DNA of 64,000 bases from Thelephora terrestris. Its lineage: Eukaryota > Basidiomycota > Agaricomycetes > Thelephorales > Thelephoraceae. Positions 46,282 to 58,013 of this stretch are shown here, piece after piece; the first letter of the stretch is position 1, and every line of letters starts with the position of its first letter. The notes beneath the pieces are model-generated. The model saw nothing but the letters and a program-made list of their open reading frames with translations, was not told the DNA's origin and made no database searches. The position numbers and the translations under genes are program-made. The stretch lies in NCBI GenBank assembly GCA_015956445.1, contig WIUZ02000005.1:1426001-1490000 (forward strand), given 5' to 3'.

Positions 46282-47921
46282 ATGGCCACCCCACTTCAAT
46301 ATTTCCAACCAAGCCCAGTTCGAGGACAATTAGAACCCCCAGACGCGACAACGAGACCTGGATGGAGATACCTTCAATGCACAGATACCCCCAATGAGCT
46401 CAAAGGCAACAAGTTTCTGATACCTCTGTCGCCTACGACTGACTCTAGGTCACTAGTGCTTCTTCCCCCGAGGGCCTCTCAAGTGTACGCCTATCTACTC
46501 AGTCAGGAACAGGTGGAACTCGCTAGGGGAGCAGAGGCGTCCTGGGAACGTCTGATGCACGTAAGACACCTCAAAGATCGCATGACAAGTGAGTAACTCC
46601 TTCGGCGCGTTAATTTAACTTGAATTATTGGCAACAGGGAAATGCAGGCGCCTGGCTCGCGTTAGCCCAGGGCCAGGCAAGGAAGCCCAATTCCGCACCC
46701 TCTACGCACCCCCCGATTTTACCCTCAAGGTACGTTCATTTCTGGAACAGACCCGAACGATCAAATCACAAAATTCAACCCCAGGAGCTCGAGAAATGGT
46801 ACAGAAATAGGCACGAAACAAACAACGCCCCACCATCGTTCGTTCAAAAGAGCCGTAAACCGCACTCCTCGAGCAAGCACTCTCACGGTACTCGAGGGAC
46901 GAGTGGAAGGAATCGTTCCACCGGTGTGACTGCCAGCCGTAGATCCTCTCATTCCGGGCTCAGTTACGCTGAAGAAAGTAATTATCCGGAGCAAACAGAA
47001 CGGTCCTACTTCTCGGACGATGACCAGGAGAAAACTCTCCCATCGGTTCCGGCGGAATCTTTCGTACATGTCGAACACCGTGATGCATTTCCAAGCAGAA
47101 TTCCGTACGTCTCAGATACAGATCTTAACGCTTCTCGTCCCGACGTCACCTCCCCTGATCCAATACCTATGCCCTATCGACCTCGAGAAAGTACTCTCTC
47201 GGCATTACACGATCAATTCGCTGGCCACTTTCCCAACCCTAACGCTGAAATTCCTCCCATTGACATCATCCCCCCAAGCGACCCTTCCTTGACAATGCCA
47301 GAACCTGATATCTTTGAACATGCTCCTCCAATGCCCATACCGGAGACGGCCCCAGCGACCCTAGACCGGCCACAGTTGGTCAGGAAGAGGAGCAGCTTGA
47401 AACGCTCGAACAGTCGCTCAAGCCTAAAGACCGTTTCTTGGGCACTGAACGACATCGGAAAGACAAGATATGCCACTGCGGTGGAAGAAATTGTCTACGC
47501 CGGTATGATTCAGACGATTATCCGTAGAATTCCACGGCTCTGACCGTCCTGCTTAGGCGAGGAACTTGATGCTGCACGAACCGCCCATAAGGACGAGATA
47601 CTCCTTTTGCAAGATCTCCATCGTAACCTCACCGATCTCAAGGATCGTATCAGACTTGACGAGGAGCGGGTCAGAATGGAGCAACAGAAACTCGTCGATG
47701 CCGAGGAAGCCGTTCGCCACCAGGAAGAACGTCTCCGGTTAACGTTTGAACAACTCGAGCTTCATGAAGGACGCTACCAGGCCAAAGGTGTGTAACACAT
47801 CTCATGCGTCTTTAGTGTGTTCTGATCACAAGTAGTTTCGAGTGCGCTGGACGAAGCCAGTCGTTCCTTAACTCATCGGCGCGAAGGTACCATCCAGGAG
47901 GTTCAGGAGCCTCCGGTTTAA
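46282..47921 (+). CDS. Uncharacterised protein with disordered middle and C-terminal coiled coil
   Basis: I do not recognise a family. ATG 46282 gives MATPLQYFQPSPVRGQLEPP, then a compact region (PGWRYLQCTDTPNELKGNKF, ASQVYAYLLSQEQVELARGA, WERLMHVRHLKDRMT). Two introns lead through KEAQFRTLYAPPDFTLK to a long Ser/Pro/His-rich disordered part (ELEKWYRNRHETNN, STGVTASRRSSHSGLSYAEE). A basic Ser patch (KRSSLKRSNSRSSLKTVSWA) precedes a predicted coiled coil: EELDAARTAHKDEILLLQDL, DRIRLDEERVRMEQQKLVDA and RHQEERLRLTFEQLELHEGR. A final exon ends TIQEVQEPPV. The Arg/Ser patch could be a phosphorylation target. Confidence 0.75.
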
Positions 47922-48211
47922 CCCTCTTTTCCATTCACATATGCTTTTTCTTGCTTTGTGCGGTTAACCATGTATATACCGTTGTTGTTGCGGACCGCTA
48001 ACTGCCCACGATTGATTAACGATTCATGTTGTTTGGTGATCCTTTTAGTACTACAAATTATCTACAGTTTTTTACAACGTTCTCGTTGCGAGAGGACTAC
48101 ATATCTACGCGGGAGGTGAATCTGGGAATAAAGTCTTTGTGCGATTAGGATGTCTCGCGAGGAGGGAAAGGAATTATGTAGGGAACATACCATGTACAGA
48201 ATACGGGACAA

Positions 48212-49857
48212 TCAAACAGGTGAGACTTGCTGCAGGGTGGTTGATCCCGAGGCAGGAGTCTCTGGAACAGTGACCTGCCACCGCTCGGTGAAGAGGCCCT
48301 TGGCAGCGGCAAAGCCTGTACCCCGGTTTTGAGATTCTGGGTCAGATGGATGGACGTAAAACTTGTCGATGATCGGTATCAGCAGGACGTTCATCTTCGG
48401 CGTGATGATAATCATGTTGTTTGTCTTTATTTCCATCCAATCGGCTGACGAGAGGTCAGAAACGGGGAGACAAGGAAAGGGTGCTCGGTCTCAATCACCT
48501 TTCTCGAATGTTAGTGGTTCGCTGGCTATCATGATGACGTTCTCTCGCTTGTCCTCCTTGAACATTTTATAGTGTCCTCCTGGCGCGTATTCACTAAACG
48601 ACGTGCCCGATGAGAACCACTGTGGGAGGCCGCCAGTGATCAGTAACAGTCCAACGCGAATGCACCCATACGAACCAAGGACGCAGCCTCATCTTTCCGG
48701 CTCGATATATATCGAGTAGCAACAACACTTTCTCCATCCGTGACGCAGAAATTCAAGAGACTCGGCTGCAAGGGGGTACAAGGGTTAATGCGTGCCCAGC
48801 AAGCTCATTCTTCGATATGGCATACCTCCATTATCCCAGCATCTTGATGAAATTGGTTGATTGTGGCGATCGTCGCTAGCATCGCATCCTTGAGAATGTG
48901 GAAAGTAAACGACTTGGCGTTCGGATCTGGGAGCTTTTCAAAATTTGCGGTCAGCCTATTGTCCTCTATAACGGTACGGGAGCCTTACCTTTGAGAGAAA
49001 CAAGGCGAAAGCCCATTCTGAGTCTAGTAGTGGTGTAAGAGAAGGTAGAAAACACCGCACCCTATATCTACCACTTACCGGTATTTCCTTTCACACTATC
49101 GAAGATCTCGTCCGAAATACTGGCTTGAAGCCTCCGCTTGATCTTCGCAAATTCCGCTACCTCTCCGTTGTGCATCCACTAAGCGCCACCACAGACGAGT
49201 CAGATATCGTTCATGCTAAGCAGAAGGATGGATGACGTACCATCAATTTACCAAATCCGAAAGGGTGACAATTATCCGCTGAGAGCGATGCAGAAGTCGT
49301 CGCCCTAACATGCCCACTGTGAATGCACGCGACCACATATCCAAGTCAGCCACAGCCGCTCAAAGCACACAAACGGAACCAATTCAAGCCGGAAAAGCCA
49401 TATATGCTTACAACACGAGTGGTGATTTGATCTTCTCGGCTAGCCTTACGAGGTTTGCGTTATTCCAAGCCTAGAAGACGCCATCAAGTTAACGATCCAA
49501 ATCGGATGACGAGAGAGCGAACTTGGTAAAAAAAGGTTTCGAAAGACGGCGGGAGTGGATCGCTCACGGGTGTCAAGGATGTGAATATGCACGGTTGGAG
49601 CCCCAACTCTTCGTCATAAACCGAGTCATACCACCCAACGCCAAAACCGTCTCCGTTGATGGGCCGCCTGGGGTCAAGTCGCAAACGTGGGCTGAATGCT
49701 TGGTTCACGATTGAGTGGCATGGCCTAGTGAGCAACTACGATGCATTGACACAGGGTGGTTTGGTGAGGGTTAGCGGCCGCAAGATGATTCCATGGGGTA
49801 ACTGACATGCGAGAGCTGGACTGGGGCAGTCCCTTTGTAGACTACGAGCCGACACAT
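48212..49857 (-). CDS. DUG3: DUG3, class II glutamine amidotransferase-like subunit of glutathione degradation
   Basis: Dug3 with Dug2 forms the (DUG)2 complex that cleaves the gamma-glutamyl bond of glutathione. ATG 49857 gives MCRLVVYKGTAPVQLSH with the catalytic Cys2, joined to LLTRPCHSIVNQAFSPRLRL, PINGDGFGVGWYDSVYDEEL and CIFTSVTPAWNNAN-type sequence. Further exons read RLAEKIKSPLVFAHVRATTS, FGFGKLMWMHNGEVAEFAKI, RRLQASISDEIFDSVKGNTD, SEWAFALFLSKLPDPNAKSF and SFNEYAPGGHYKMFKEDKRE, then an intron inside EKADWMEIKTNNMIIITPKM. It ends TTLQQVSPV. The glutamine-amidotransferase-2 features (Cys2, GDGFGVGWY, MHNG, GNTDSE) are all present. Confidence 0.92.
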
Positions 49858-50198
49858 GGTTGATGGTTCGTGCGCAAGAGTGTTCGGTAGCGTGCAGGAT
49901 TTTTACGTTTTGTTGCGTGCTCATTGTGGGAAGTTGCACCCCTGCCGGAGCCCCCGAGACCCCGGATCATCGTCATCCCATCTTGAACTTCGGAGTTGGT
50001 GATCCCAAGGTGATCACGTCTCCCGCATACTGTATTCGGACGGACCGCATCTAAGAGCGATGCGTTGCTCCGGCTGCTGCGGTTACTCAAAAGCTCGGAA
50101 GCAACTGGGTTTCAAATATCGCGGCCATAGCCATGCTCTAGTACAACCTGACCCAATCCATTCTCGATACAGAGTACACGTTGCTTTGATTCGCCTGA
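49858..50198. other. Intergenic, DUG3 5' and PCM1 3' end
   Basis: About 340 bases, no gene recognised; it should contain the DUG3 promoter. Confidence 0.5.
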
Positions 50199-52118
50199 CT
50201 ACAAAAACTCCCGAGGACGCAAGCCAGGATCGCCGCCGACCTCGTCGTAAACCAAGCCAGCAACCCGGAACGCCAAGTCTTAATGGGCAAGTCAGAGAGT
50301 AATTGTAGCGAGAAAACGAATGGGTTTCGCTCACCATCAGCCTGCGATTTAGCACGGGCCTCCGCATACACCCTTACGACATCTTCTGTACCGCTGGGCC
50401 GGACGAACGACCGACCATCCTCGTACTTTCGCACCAACTCGTCGATCTTAGCTTGCAACGTAGGAGGACTGATCAACCTCCGTTCTGCGTCCTCGGTCTT
50501 GAAAACGTTTCGGTTCGCAACCTTGACCTTGACAAGTCGGTTGGGTAGGTCAACGTACAGCGAATCCCACTCTACGCCACTGTAAGATTTGTGGGCAAGA
50601 ACGACCTCGACGAGCAACATGTCGGAGACAGCGTCACCGACGGTCTGATTGATCAAATCGTTCAGGTTCAACAAATGAGTGAGAGCGGTGAGTTGTGCAG
50701 GAATCGCTGGCTGGTGTTCGCGTAAAGCTTGCTGTGTCTCTGGAGAGAACAACACCGTCCCATGGCCATTCGCTTCAAAGTAAACGCCGACGTCGTAGTG
50801 TTCTGCGGCGTGGTGAAGGTGCTTAACTCCAGTCGGAACACACTTGACTGGTAAACGCTGGCGTGAAGTCAGAAAGAAACCTCCAACGTTGAATAGGGCA
50901 CCCACCTCCGAAAGGTACTTGGTCGAAGCGCCATTGGCGTAGGCAGTCTGGACGACGCCTACCTTGATCTTATCTTCGAGACCGGCAGACTTTACAAGTT
51001 CCACGATAAAAGCCGCGACCAGAGAGGCAATCTTGTCTCCATCGAGCATCCGGAACCGACCCCTTTCGTCTAGATAGAAGTACATCAATCGATCTGCGTC
51101 GCCGTCGAAGCTACATCCCCGCTGTCCGGGATGAAGGAGGGACTCGAGGGAGGCCGGTAGTTTCTGTTGGGTCTTGACAAAATCTGCACCACACGCGTTG
51201 TTCAGCGCACCGGCGGTAGAGATATCATCATTAACCGAGTGGAGCGTGATGCTGTTGCCGAGGGCAGGTATAAACTTCTGCAACGCCAATGCACCAACCC
51301 CATTGGCGCAATCAACGACAAGGAGGGGTATAGCAGCTTTGCCGGCCTGCAAAGGGTCGAATGGCTTGTTATTCTCGAGTAAATAGAGGGACCTACGATA
51401 AGTTTTTTGAACGCGGCTGTAAGTTTGGCCACGTAACCTTCTTCAGAGTCCGGACCGTACTCGTCCTTGGTTCCCTTGGTATTGATCGCCCTCACAAGAT
51501 AGTGGAGGACAGGGGTGGTGGTAACCCCAGCGTCCCTGGTTTCCGCACCGATGGCTTTGAGGCCATCCTCCAAAGCACGAACGAGCGAAGCGCCAGATGG
51601 TCGAGTGTCGCGGGCATACACGACCCTGGAAGGTTTATTCAAATCAATTTTGGCGACCTTCACGAGGTGTTCGACCGCTTCAATGAGCGCAGGGGTGTTG
51701 GGAGCGTTGGCGAGAGCAGTAGCATGACTCTCCCATGCGTTCTCCAACATTTCTCCCCGTGGATCGACGAGCTTGACACCGTTATCCTGCAGTTGGTTTC
51801 GTTAGCTGTAACCCCATGGACGTTTGTGGTGAGGAGCAACTCAAAACGTACTGCTTCGGGATTATGTGAAGCGGTGACCATGACACCGATGGTCTTTCCA
51901 TCGAGTCGCTTGCTCCTCAAGGCTGCAAGGACACCAACTCGAAAGAGAGTTGAATCGAGAATGCTTGCGCTGTAACGACATTAACTGGCCGATAAACTTA
52001 GAGATAAGATCAGCCCTCACACTGTCCTAAACCCGGCAGTTCCATATTGGAACTGGATAGCCCTGGGTTTTGGATGGAGATCGGACAACCGACGGAGCTC
52101 GTTTACGTTCAAGGACAT
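50199..52118 (-). CDS. PCM1: Phosphoacetylglucosamine mutase
   Basis: Converts GlcNAc-6-phosphate to GlcNAc-1-phosphate for UDP-GlcNAc, the precursor of chitin, N-glycans and GPI anchors. ATG 52118 gives [20 protein letters not shown] and [13 protein letters not shown]. Diagnostic motifs: phosphoserine loop [20 protein letters not shown], metal loop [20 protein letters not shown], sugar loop [17 protein letters not shown] and phosphate-binding [21 protein letters not shown] last intron leads to [16 protein letters not shown] and GLRPREFL. About five introns. An in-frame extension upstream is open, but yeast and animal homologues start where this ATG lies. It is intact, and divergent from alpha-SNAP. 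Confidence 0.95.
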
Positions 52119-52649
52119 CGTGAGGTAGTGGGAGACGAATGTCTTGTAAGTACCGCGTAGAGGGTCAAGCGCAAAAGAACCGGTGGGATTGTGGTTTTGA
52201 AGTGAGTGGTTGTGGGGCGGCAAGAGCGCTTGAGCACTTATCAGACGACTGGGAGAGGTTGAACCAGTATCTGATTTTGTAATCTCTCCGGACGCGATCT
52301 AAGTAGGCGAACACGATTGATCCATATACGACTTTCTCTCAATACTATATTCTACAAACACGAGCCTCAGAGGAAAGACGCAAGGAGAGACGGACCGCAA
52401 GGAGCAGCGAATTCACACTCTTGCCTCGGTTCACGAATTGATGCCCAAGTCACTGCCTCGCAGATCAAAACCACAGCTGCGTAGGTGTTTGCAAACGCAC
52501 AGCTACTGTGCTTGAGCCCTTGAGGAGCAATGTCCATTCCCGAGTTTGGATCATGGTAAGCACTGGACAACGTGGAAGCTGCGGCCCGATCGGTGTGTAC
52601 CAAGGGGAACACCGAGAGCGCCGCCACGACTCCCTTGTGCTCCACCGTC
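52119..52649. promoter_or_regulatory. Divergent 5' region, PCM1 / alpha-SNAP
   Basis: About 530 bases between two start codons that point away from each other. No motif stood out. Confidence 0.4.
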
Positions 52650-53676
52650 ATGGCACCCCAGAAATCGCACGCTCAGACCCTCCTGGAAAAGGCAGATAAG
52701 AAGGCCGCTTCGTCAGGAGGCTGGTTCTCATCTAGCAATTCCAAATGGGAAGAAGCTGGGGACCTCTATCAACAAGCTGCGAACGCTTTCAAGATCGACA
52801 AACTGTTCAAGGAGGCTGGCGATGCTCACGCAAGAGAAGCCGAATGCAGAGAGAATTGCAAGGAGATCAACGATGCTGCTAATGCTTGGTGGAACGCTGC
52901 TAAAGCATACAAGCGTGGATATCCAGATTGTGAGTGTGCTGCAGGCTTTGTGGTGTTTCCGCCGGTTGAACTCGTGCACAGTGGCTATCGCTGCGCTCTC
53001 CCAGACCGTCACTTTTCTCACCCAGTCTGGCCGTTTCAGGCAAGCTGCGGACCGCGAGAAGGAGATTGCCCAAATCCACATACAGGAGAAGCAGGACTTG
53101 CGCAAGGGATGCGAGAGTTACGAGCGGGCTGGAGAGTGGTACTCTCAAGAAGACGCCACTGCGTACGTTCCATTTGGGTAATGCTGCGTTGTTGTTCACT
53201 CGATCCTCTCGTAGAACGGCCAATGCTTGCTTCAAGGATGCTGCTGATCTCCACGCCGAGCTGGAGGATTACCCTGCTGCCATCGCTCGTTACAATCAGG
53301 TAGCGGCCGGATCACTGGGATCAAATCTAACCAAGTACAGCGTGAAGGATTACTGGTTACGTGCTGGCCTCTGTTCACTGGCGATGGGGGTAAGTTCCCA
53401 ATACTTGACACTTCAACGCGACTTCTGACCCATGCATAGGATACCGTTGGATGTCGAAGGAACATTACCACCTATTCTTCCCAGGACACTACGTTCCCTT
53501 CGACACGCGAATGCAAGTTCCTGGGCTTCCTCATGGATGCTTTAGAGTCAAACGACCAGGAGGGGTTCACGACTGCCGTTGTCGAGTACGACCAGGTCAT
53601 GAAGCTGGATAACTGGAAGACCGCGATCCTGCTCAAGATTAAGAGAAGCATTGCGGAAGAACCACAGATGCTGTAG
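52650..53676 (+). CDS. SEC17: Alpha-SNAP, SNARE disassembly adaptor
   Basis: Sec17 couples SNARE complexes to the NSF/Sec18 ATPase for recycling after membrane fusion. ATG 52650 gives MAPQKSHAQTLLEKADKKAA and GGWFSSSNSKWEEAGDLYQQ, ANAFKIDKLFKEAGDAHARE. The introns after YPD, after DATA and after LAMG join AIAALSQTVTFLTQSGRFRQ, DREKEIAQIHIQEKQDLRKG, ACFKDAADLHAELEDYPAAI, KYSVKDYWLRAGLCSLAMG and DTTFPSTRECKFLGFLMDAL. It ends MKLDNWKTAILLKIKRSIAE then EPQML, the typical C-terminal region that stimulates Sec18. TPR-like alpha-solenoid throughout; normal length, intact. Confidence 0.95.
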
Positions 53677-53769
53677 GCCCCGGAAGGTGTAGCAAACGAT
53701 TGTAAACCACATACAGCCCATCTTCATACCCTGAGTATAGGGTTATCATCAACTTGTGTGTCAGTTTCA

Positions 53770-54560
53770 GCGTCTGATGGAGAGGTGCGGTTTGCCGAAG
53801 TGTACCATCACCCCGCGTCCGAAGCGTGAATCGCCTTCGTACTAGAGCTTTCCTTCCAGGACCGCGTAGAACTGGCTCATTGTTTTAACTGCATAAAATT
53901 CCGCGTCCTAAATTCTCCCACGCATGCATCTTCCGGAAGACGTTCGGGTGGGCCCACATTCTCTCTGCAGTCTCGCAAAGCTCTCCTCGCCCTATCCTAG
54001 CGACGGTTGACTTGCACCACTGCGCGAGAACGCGCAGTGATGGCAGTTGTTCAATCCAAGGGTAGTCCAGCGCTGCAATTGCATTCCTCTATGGAGGTTA
54101 GGCATCTGGAATATTGAGCATCTTTCGAAGGTAGATATTGAACAGGAGCCCTCCTAGGTCCGCATTCCCAGGTGTCATTACCTTCCCATCATCGCAGTTC
54201 TGACGTCCATATAAGCATATCCAAACACCCCAGGACCGGCCCCCTCTTGCCTGGAGACTGCCACCGGAAGCGTTCGAAGAACCACCTCAAGTACCTGCTC
54301 ACGCTATGGGACTCGGTTTGTGATAAATTCGCGATCAGGTGTTTCTCTGATGCTCCGTCCTGGTATTGCTCCTCTTTAAACACCGCCTTCAGCGCCGCCG
54401 TGGAGAAGCTGGAGGAGGGGGCTCAACTTCCTTGCGCGCCGCCATGGCGGAAATGAATCCTGCAGCAGGAGGGTCTGACTTGGGTTTTATGCGATTGTGT
54501 GCAACCCATGCGTCAATGCGCTTCCATACTTAAACCCTACTACTATCAGGTAAATGAACC
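53770..54560 (-). pseudogene. Coding-like but broken stretch of unknown family
   Basis: Minus-strand pieces in successive frames look protein-like: VWKRIDAWVAHNRIKPKSDP (near 54520), EEQYQDGASEKHLIANLSQT with YLRWFFERFRWQSPGKRG (54380-54230), ADLGGLLFNIYLRKML (near 54130), and ALDYPWIEQLPSLRVLAQWC, ERMWAHPNVFRKMHAWENLG (54075-53900) and GDSRFGRGVMVHFGKPHLSI (near 53810). Stops and frame changes separate them, and no set of ordinary splice sites that I found joins them all. I cannot name a family. It may be a decayed host gene or a poorly resolved lineage-specific one. Confidence 0.3.
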
Positions 54561-55179
54561 GATGACTGTTCCAAGCATGAGCATCATCCACTCTAAGGGC
54601 TCAGCCGCCTGAAAGAGCTTCCACGATAGCCCTCATCATTACAGCTCTTCCATTTCTGTTGGAGCTGACCTGGTCAATGCTATCTCCTCGATGAAGCCGC
54701 TTCGCGAAACCGAGAATTATACTTCCCTGGCCAGGGTGGGCTTCTCACTGCTACTCAATGTCAAGGTTCATGACCGACTTGGAAATATCTGCGGGGCCGC
54801 AATAACCGTAAAGAAACACCTACTGAAATTCACAATTTAACATGCGGTATCTTTGCCGGCGAACAATTTCGACTTGCGTCTCTGCGCGCTTTGCGATTCC
54901 GTCGATTTCCTCAACTCCGTTGGGATTGTAGCTCCCCCTAGGTAGACTAGTGGTTTATTGTCCCCTCTGAGATTAATTCAGCATGTTGTAATCCGCGGGG
55001 ATGCATATAACCAGGCAGCGGGTGTGATATTGATCGAGAGGCGGACGAAGATAGCAACGTTTACAACACGTCATCGCATCATTGAACCCTTCCAGTGCCC
55101 ACTGTATTTTAATACTTCAGTTCGGACTCTTCCACTTCTAGAGACTGTGGGATCTCGCTCCTTTTGGTCTCTCACCTCC
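54561..55179. other. Upstream region of NUS1, no gene recognised
   Basis: About 600 bases with no supported coding sequence. The open frame that continues upstream of the NUS1 ATG has no family-like sequence and uses no ATG. Confidence 0.45.
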
Positions 55180-56331
55180 ATGTTGTTCCTGCTGCGGAGC
55201 CTCCTCCACGTCCTCCATTTCTTCTACTACCTCCTCACACTCATAGCGTCGTGGAAGTCGCGACCGCAGCCACATGAACTTTCATATCCGAGGAAACAAC
55301 TTCCTCGTCACCTTGCATTGTTGCTTGCCTCTGATGGCGACGAATCTACATCCGGAGACGTGACCTTGGAATGTTTCCTTGAAAGCATACAGCGGACAGT
55401 TGGGTGGTGTCGGGAAGTTGGCATACGGAAGCTAACTGTCTATGATCGTGAGGGTACTGCGATTAGCATCCGCTCTCTCATCGCACGCGTAACCGATATT
55501 AATTCACAGGTTTCCTCTCTACGAACATTGAGCAAGTGTCGCAACGCCTTTCTGTCCCTGCTCAGCTTCCCCAAGAGGATGAAATATCAGAAATCGAGTA
55601 CCCTTTAACCCCACCACCCTCAGATGTGTCCGATTCGCGACCACTGTCGCCAGTCAACCTCTCATCGCTTGACCTTGATGTATCGATCCTCGAGATACCT
55701 GCCGCACCACCGTCTAAGCAAGAGAGTATTGGGGGGGTTAAACACCGAAGTGAGCAACCCCCAGGTATAGTCACATGAATACTTACCTTTTCCCAGGGAA
55801 AACTCTGCTCAGTTCAGAAAAACACAATACAGATGAAATCACAATCCATGTCGTGTCTCGGTCGTCTGGAAAGCCCGTTGTGGCCCGCGCTGCTCATGTT
55901 ATGGCCAACGACCAAAAGCGGCAACAACGACGGGTTGCTATACAAGATTTGAATGCAATTCTCGAAGGTGCGTCCCGGTAACTTCTCCAACCACGTGGAT
56001 TTACTTGGGTTTTTTTAGGGGACCGTGGACTCCCTTCGCCGGACTTTATGATCGTATATAATACCTCCCCGTCCTCACACCGACGGAAGCGACCACTGGA
56101 GTTGTATGGATTCCCACCTTGGCAAATAACCCTTACGGAATTCCAGTGCGTTCCCTGCGATTCGTGATTACCACACACTCACACTACTGGTGCAGTTATT
56201 GTAACGAGTACTCCCCTCTTTCTTGGCCTTGGGCGGGGCTCTCTTCGCGCAAACCCGAGCCATTGAATGAGATCAACTTCCGCCGTGGCCTTGATGAGTT
56301 CTCCGAGGCGCAGATGAGGTTTGGCAAGTAA
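55180..56331 (+). CDS. NUS1: NUS1/NgBR subunit of dehydrodolichyl diphosphate synthase
   Basis: NUS1 pairs with the catalytic cis-prenyltransferase subunit to make dolichol for N-glycosylation at the ER. ATG 55180 gives a membrane helix (MLFLLRSLLHVLHFFYYLLT), then LPRHLALLLASDGDESTSGD and ECFLESIQRTVGWCREVGIR with KLTVYDREG. Introns join FLSTNIEQVSQRLSVPAQLP, a Ser/Pro-rich insert (SDSRPLSPVNLSSLDLDVSI), TLLSSEKHNTDEITIHVVSR and RVAIQDLNAILEG. Next come DRGLPSPDFMIVYNTSPSSH and PLELYGFPPWQITLTEFH, with a final exon ending FRRGLDEFSEAQMRFGK. The C-terminal R-F-G matches the RxG motif needed for cis-prenyltransferase activity. The intron near 55750 fits best with a GTGAGC donor (47 bases). Confidence 0.9.
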
Positions 56332-58013
56332 AAATATCGTCCGTCCGCCTGTCGGATTAATCGCTCTTGGTCGGACTCCTGCATCATTGTCACTGTTGAC
56401 ATCCTACTGTAGATCATGTGGACAAATATTCACTCTCGTAATAACCATCTGCTTGCACTCCTGCTGCACATCAGGAGACATCAGGACTGTCGGTTTTTCG
56501 CGACGGGTGGGGCACATGGGCGTCGATGTGTCAGGTGCCGTGAAGCGACGGGCAACGCGCCTTGGTCGTGAGTGCTCGTTTGAAATGGATTCCCAGTGAC
56601 GGCCGATTTCCCAGCACATTTAAAGCGAGTGCATCGGATTGGACACCCGATAATAATCCACGGGTGGCGAAGCATCGATTCTCTTTTGGGATTCTCAAAA
56701 AGACAATCCTCGATGCCATCGGTGTGACACCGTCAGTTGCCTCAAGAAGTCGAACAGTACACTACGCGCTAAATTTATGTATCTATCGATATCTCCACAG
56801 GTAAGAAAGTCTTCGAACCTAGTTGGTAGAAGGTTGCCGGTCCCCGAACACCGGTGGTGATATACTGCTGACGAGCACCGCCTGAATTGAGTTCGGCTTC
56901 ATCCGAGACCTTCATCCCATGGGCCCGAGGCTTCGCGAACTTTCCATTGCCTTCAGGCAATTTCGAGGCGTTGCGTTGTCCTAGGTTCATAAACAGCGTC
57001 CGTCCTTTCTTACGCCCACCATTCCCTCTGGAGTCCTGGATGATCGAACTCCCCGCGACGGAACTCGTTGGACACCGGCATCTTCAGCTTCATTCTCCCA
57101 GGTTGTTCAAAACCTGTACGTGTCACCTTTGTAGTGTTATGTTTGGAGGCACCGGTCCATGCACAAATCGCCCGACATACCATGGGACATCCATGCCTGG
57201 TCATGGTCCAAAAGCCCCAGTTCGTCTTCCGAGTGTCAAAACACTGGTGAGGAAACTTTCAGTCGTGGTGAGTCCCCACTCTTTCGTTCGGAGTGAACCC
57301 AGGTCTTAATCCAAATGCCGTCGCTGGTCCAGCCGGAAGCTGATGGCACCGCGCTTCCGACGGTGCACATCGCCCGCCCGCTTGGCCCTGTGGCCATCGG
57401 GGGAGTTGAGACCACCCGGGCGCCGGTTCCTCAATGGATACCGAATCTCCCGGTACATCCCTTACCGAGCGATCTCCTTAGGAAGAGCGGTTTTGCGCCA
57501 CATTCGTGATGAGGATTGAGGGAGGGGGCGAAGAGAATAGCGGGGTGGGAGCATCTTCGAAGGCCGCTGCAGTGCGGGTCTTGATCCCACAGACCAATCG
57601 ACCTTATCGCTGGAGCTTCGAACTTCAGCTTCAGCCTTGTGACGAGTGCTTGGGAGGTGCAGAGGAATGGGTTGATACCTGAGATGGCTAAGGACAAAAC
57701 TTGTACGGTGGATTTGCGCACGAATGCATCTAAATCATATCAGATACGCGTACGCGCCTTCCCTAATGTTGGATCATCTTCTGAATTGTGTCTCTAATTG
57801 CCTGCATCGGGTGAAGGTCGATCATCGGAACGGTGACGCACGTGTCCCGAGATTGGTGGTCGATCAGTTTGCCTCATTCATCCTCTCTCCGCCTGACACT
57901 TATACCCCTCCCCACTTCCAACGCTGTCGGTTCATATGTGTTCCTCGTTCCTCAAATAAGCTTCCTTCACCAGGACACAACCTCCAGTCTTCTGCTTTAT
58001 TTTGAGGATCGTC
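56332..58013. other. Gene-poor stretch, possible remnant near 57010-57200
   Basis: About 1.7 kb without a supported gene. A minus-strand stretch near 57140-57010 reads RMKLKMPVSNEFRRGEFDHP and GLQREWWA, and near 56960-56800 RQQYITTGVRGPATFYQLGS, which look protein-like but cannot be tied to a family or joined. The plus-strand frame over 56887-57309 mirrors it. A promoter for the next gene should lie in 57700-58010. Confidence 0.35.

Noticed and set aside
56887-57309. Plus-strand frame of 140 codons as a gene
   Set aside because: No family resemblance, no clear promoter or splice continuation, and the opposite strand is equally protein-like.
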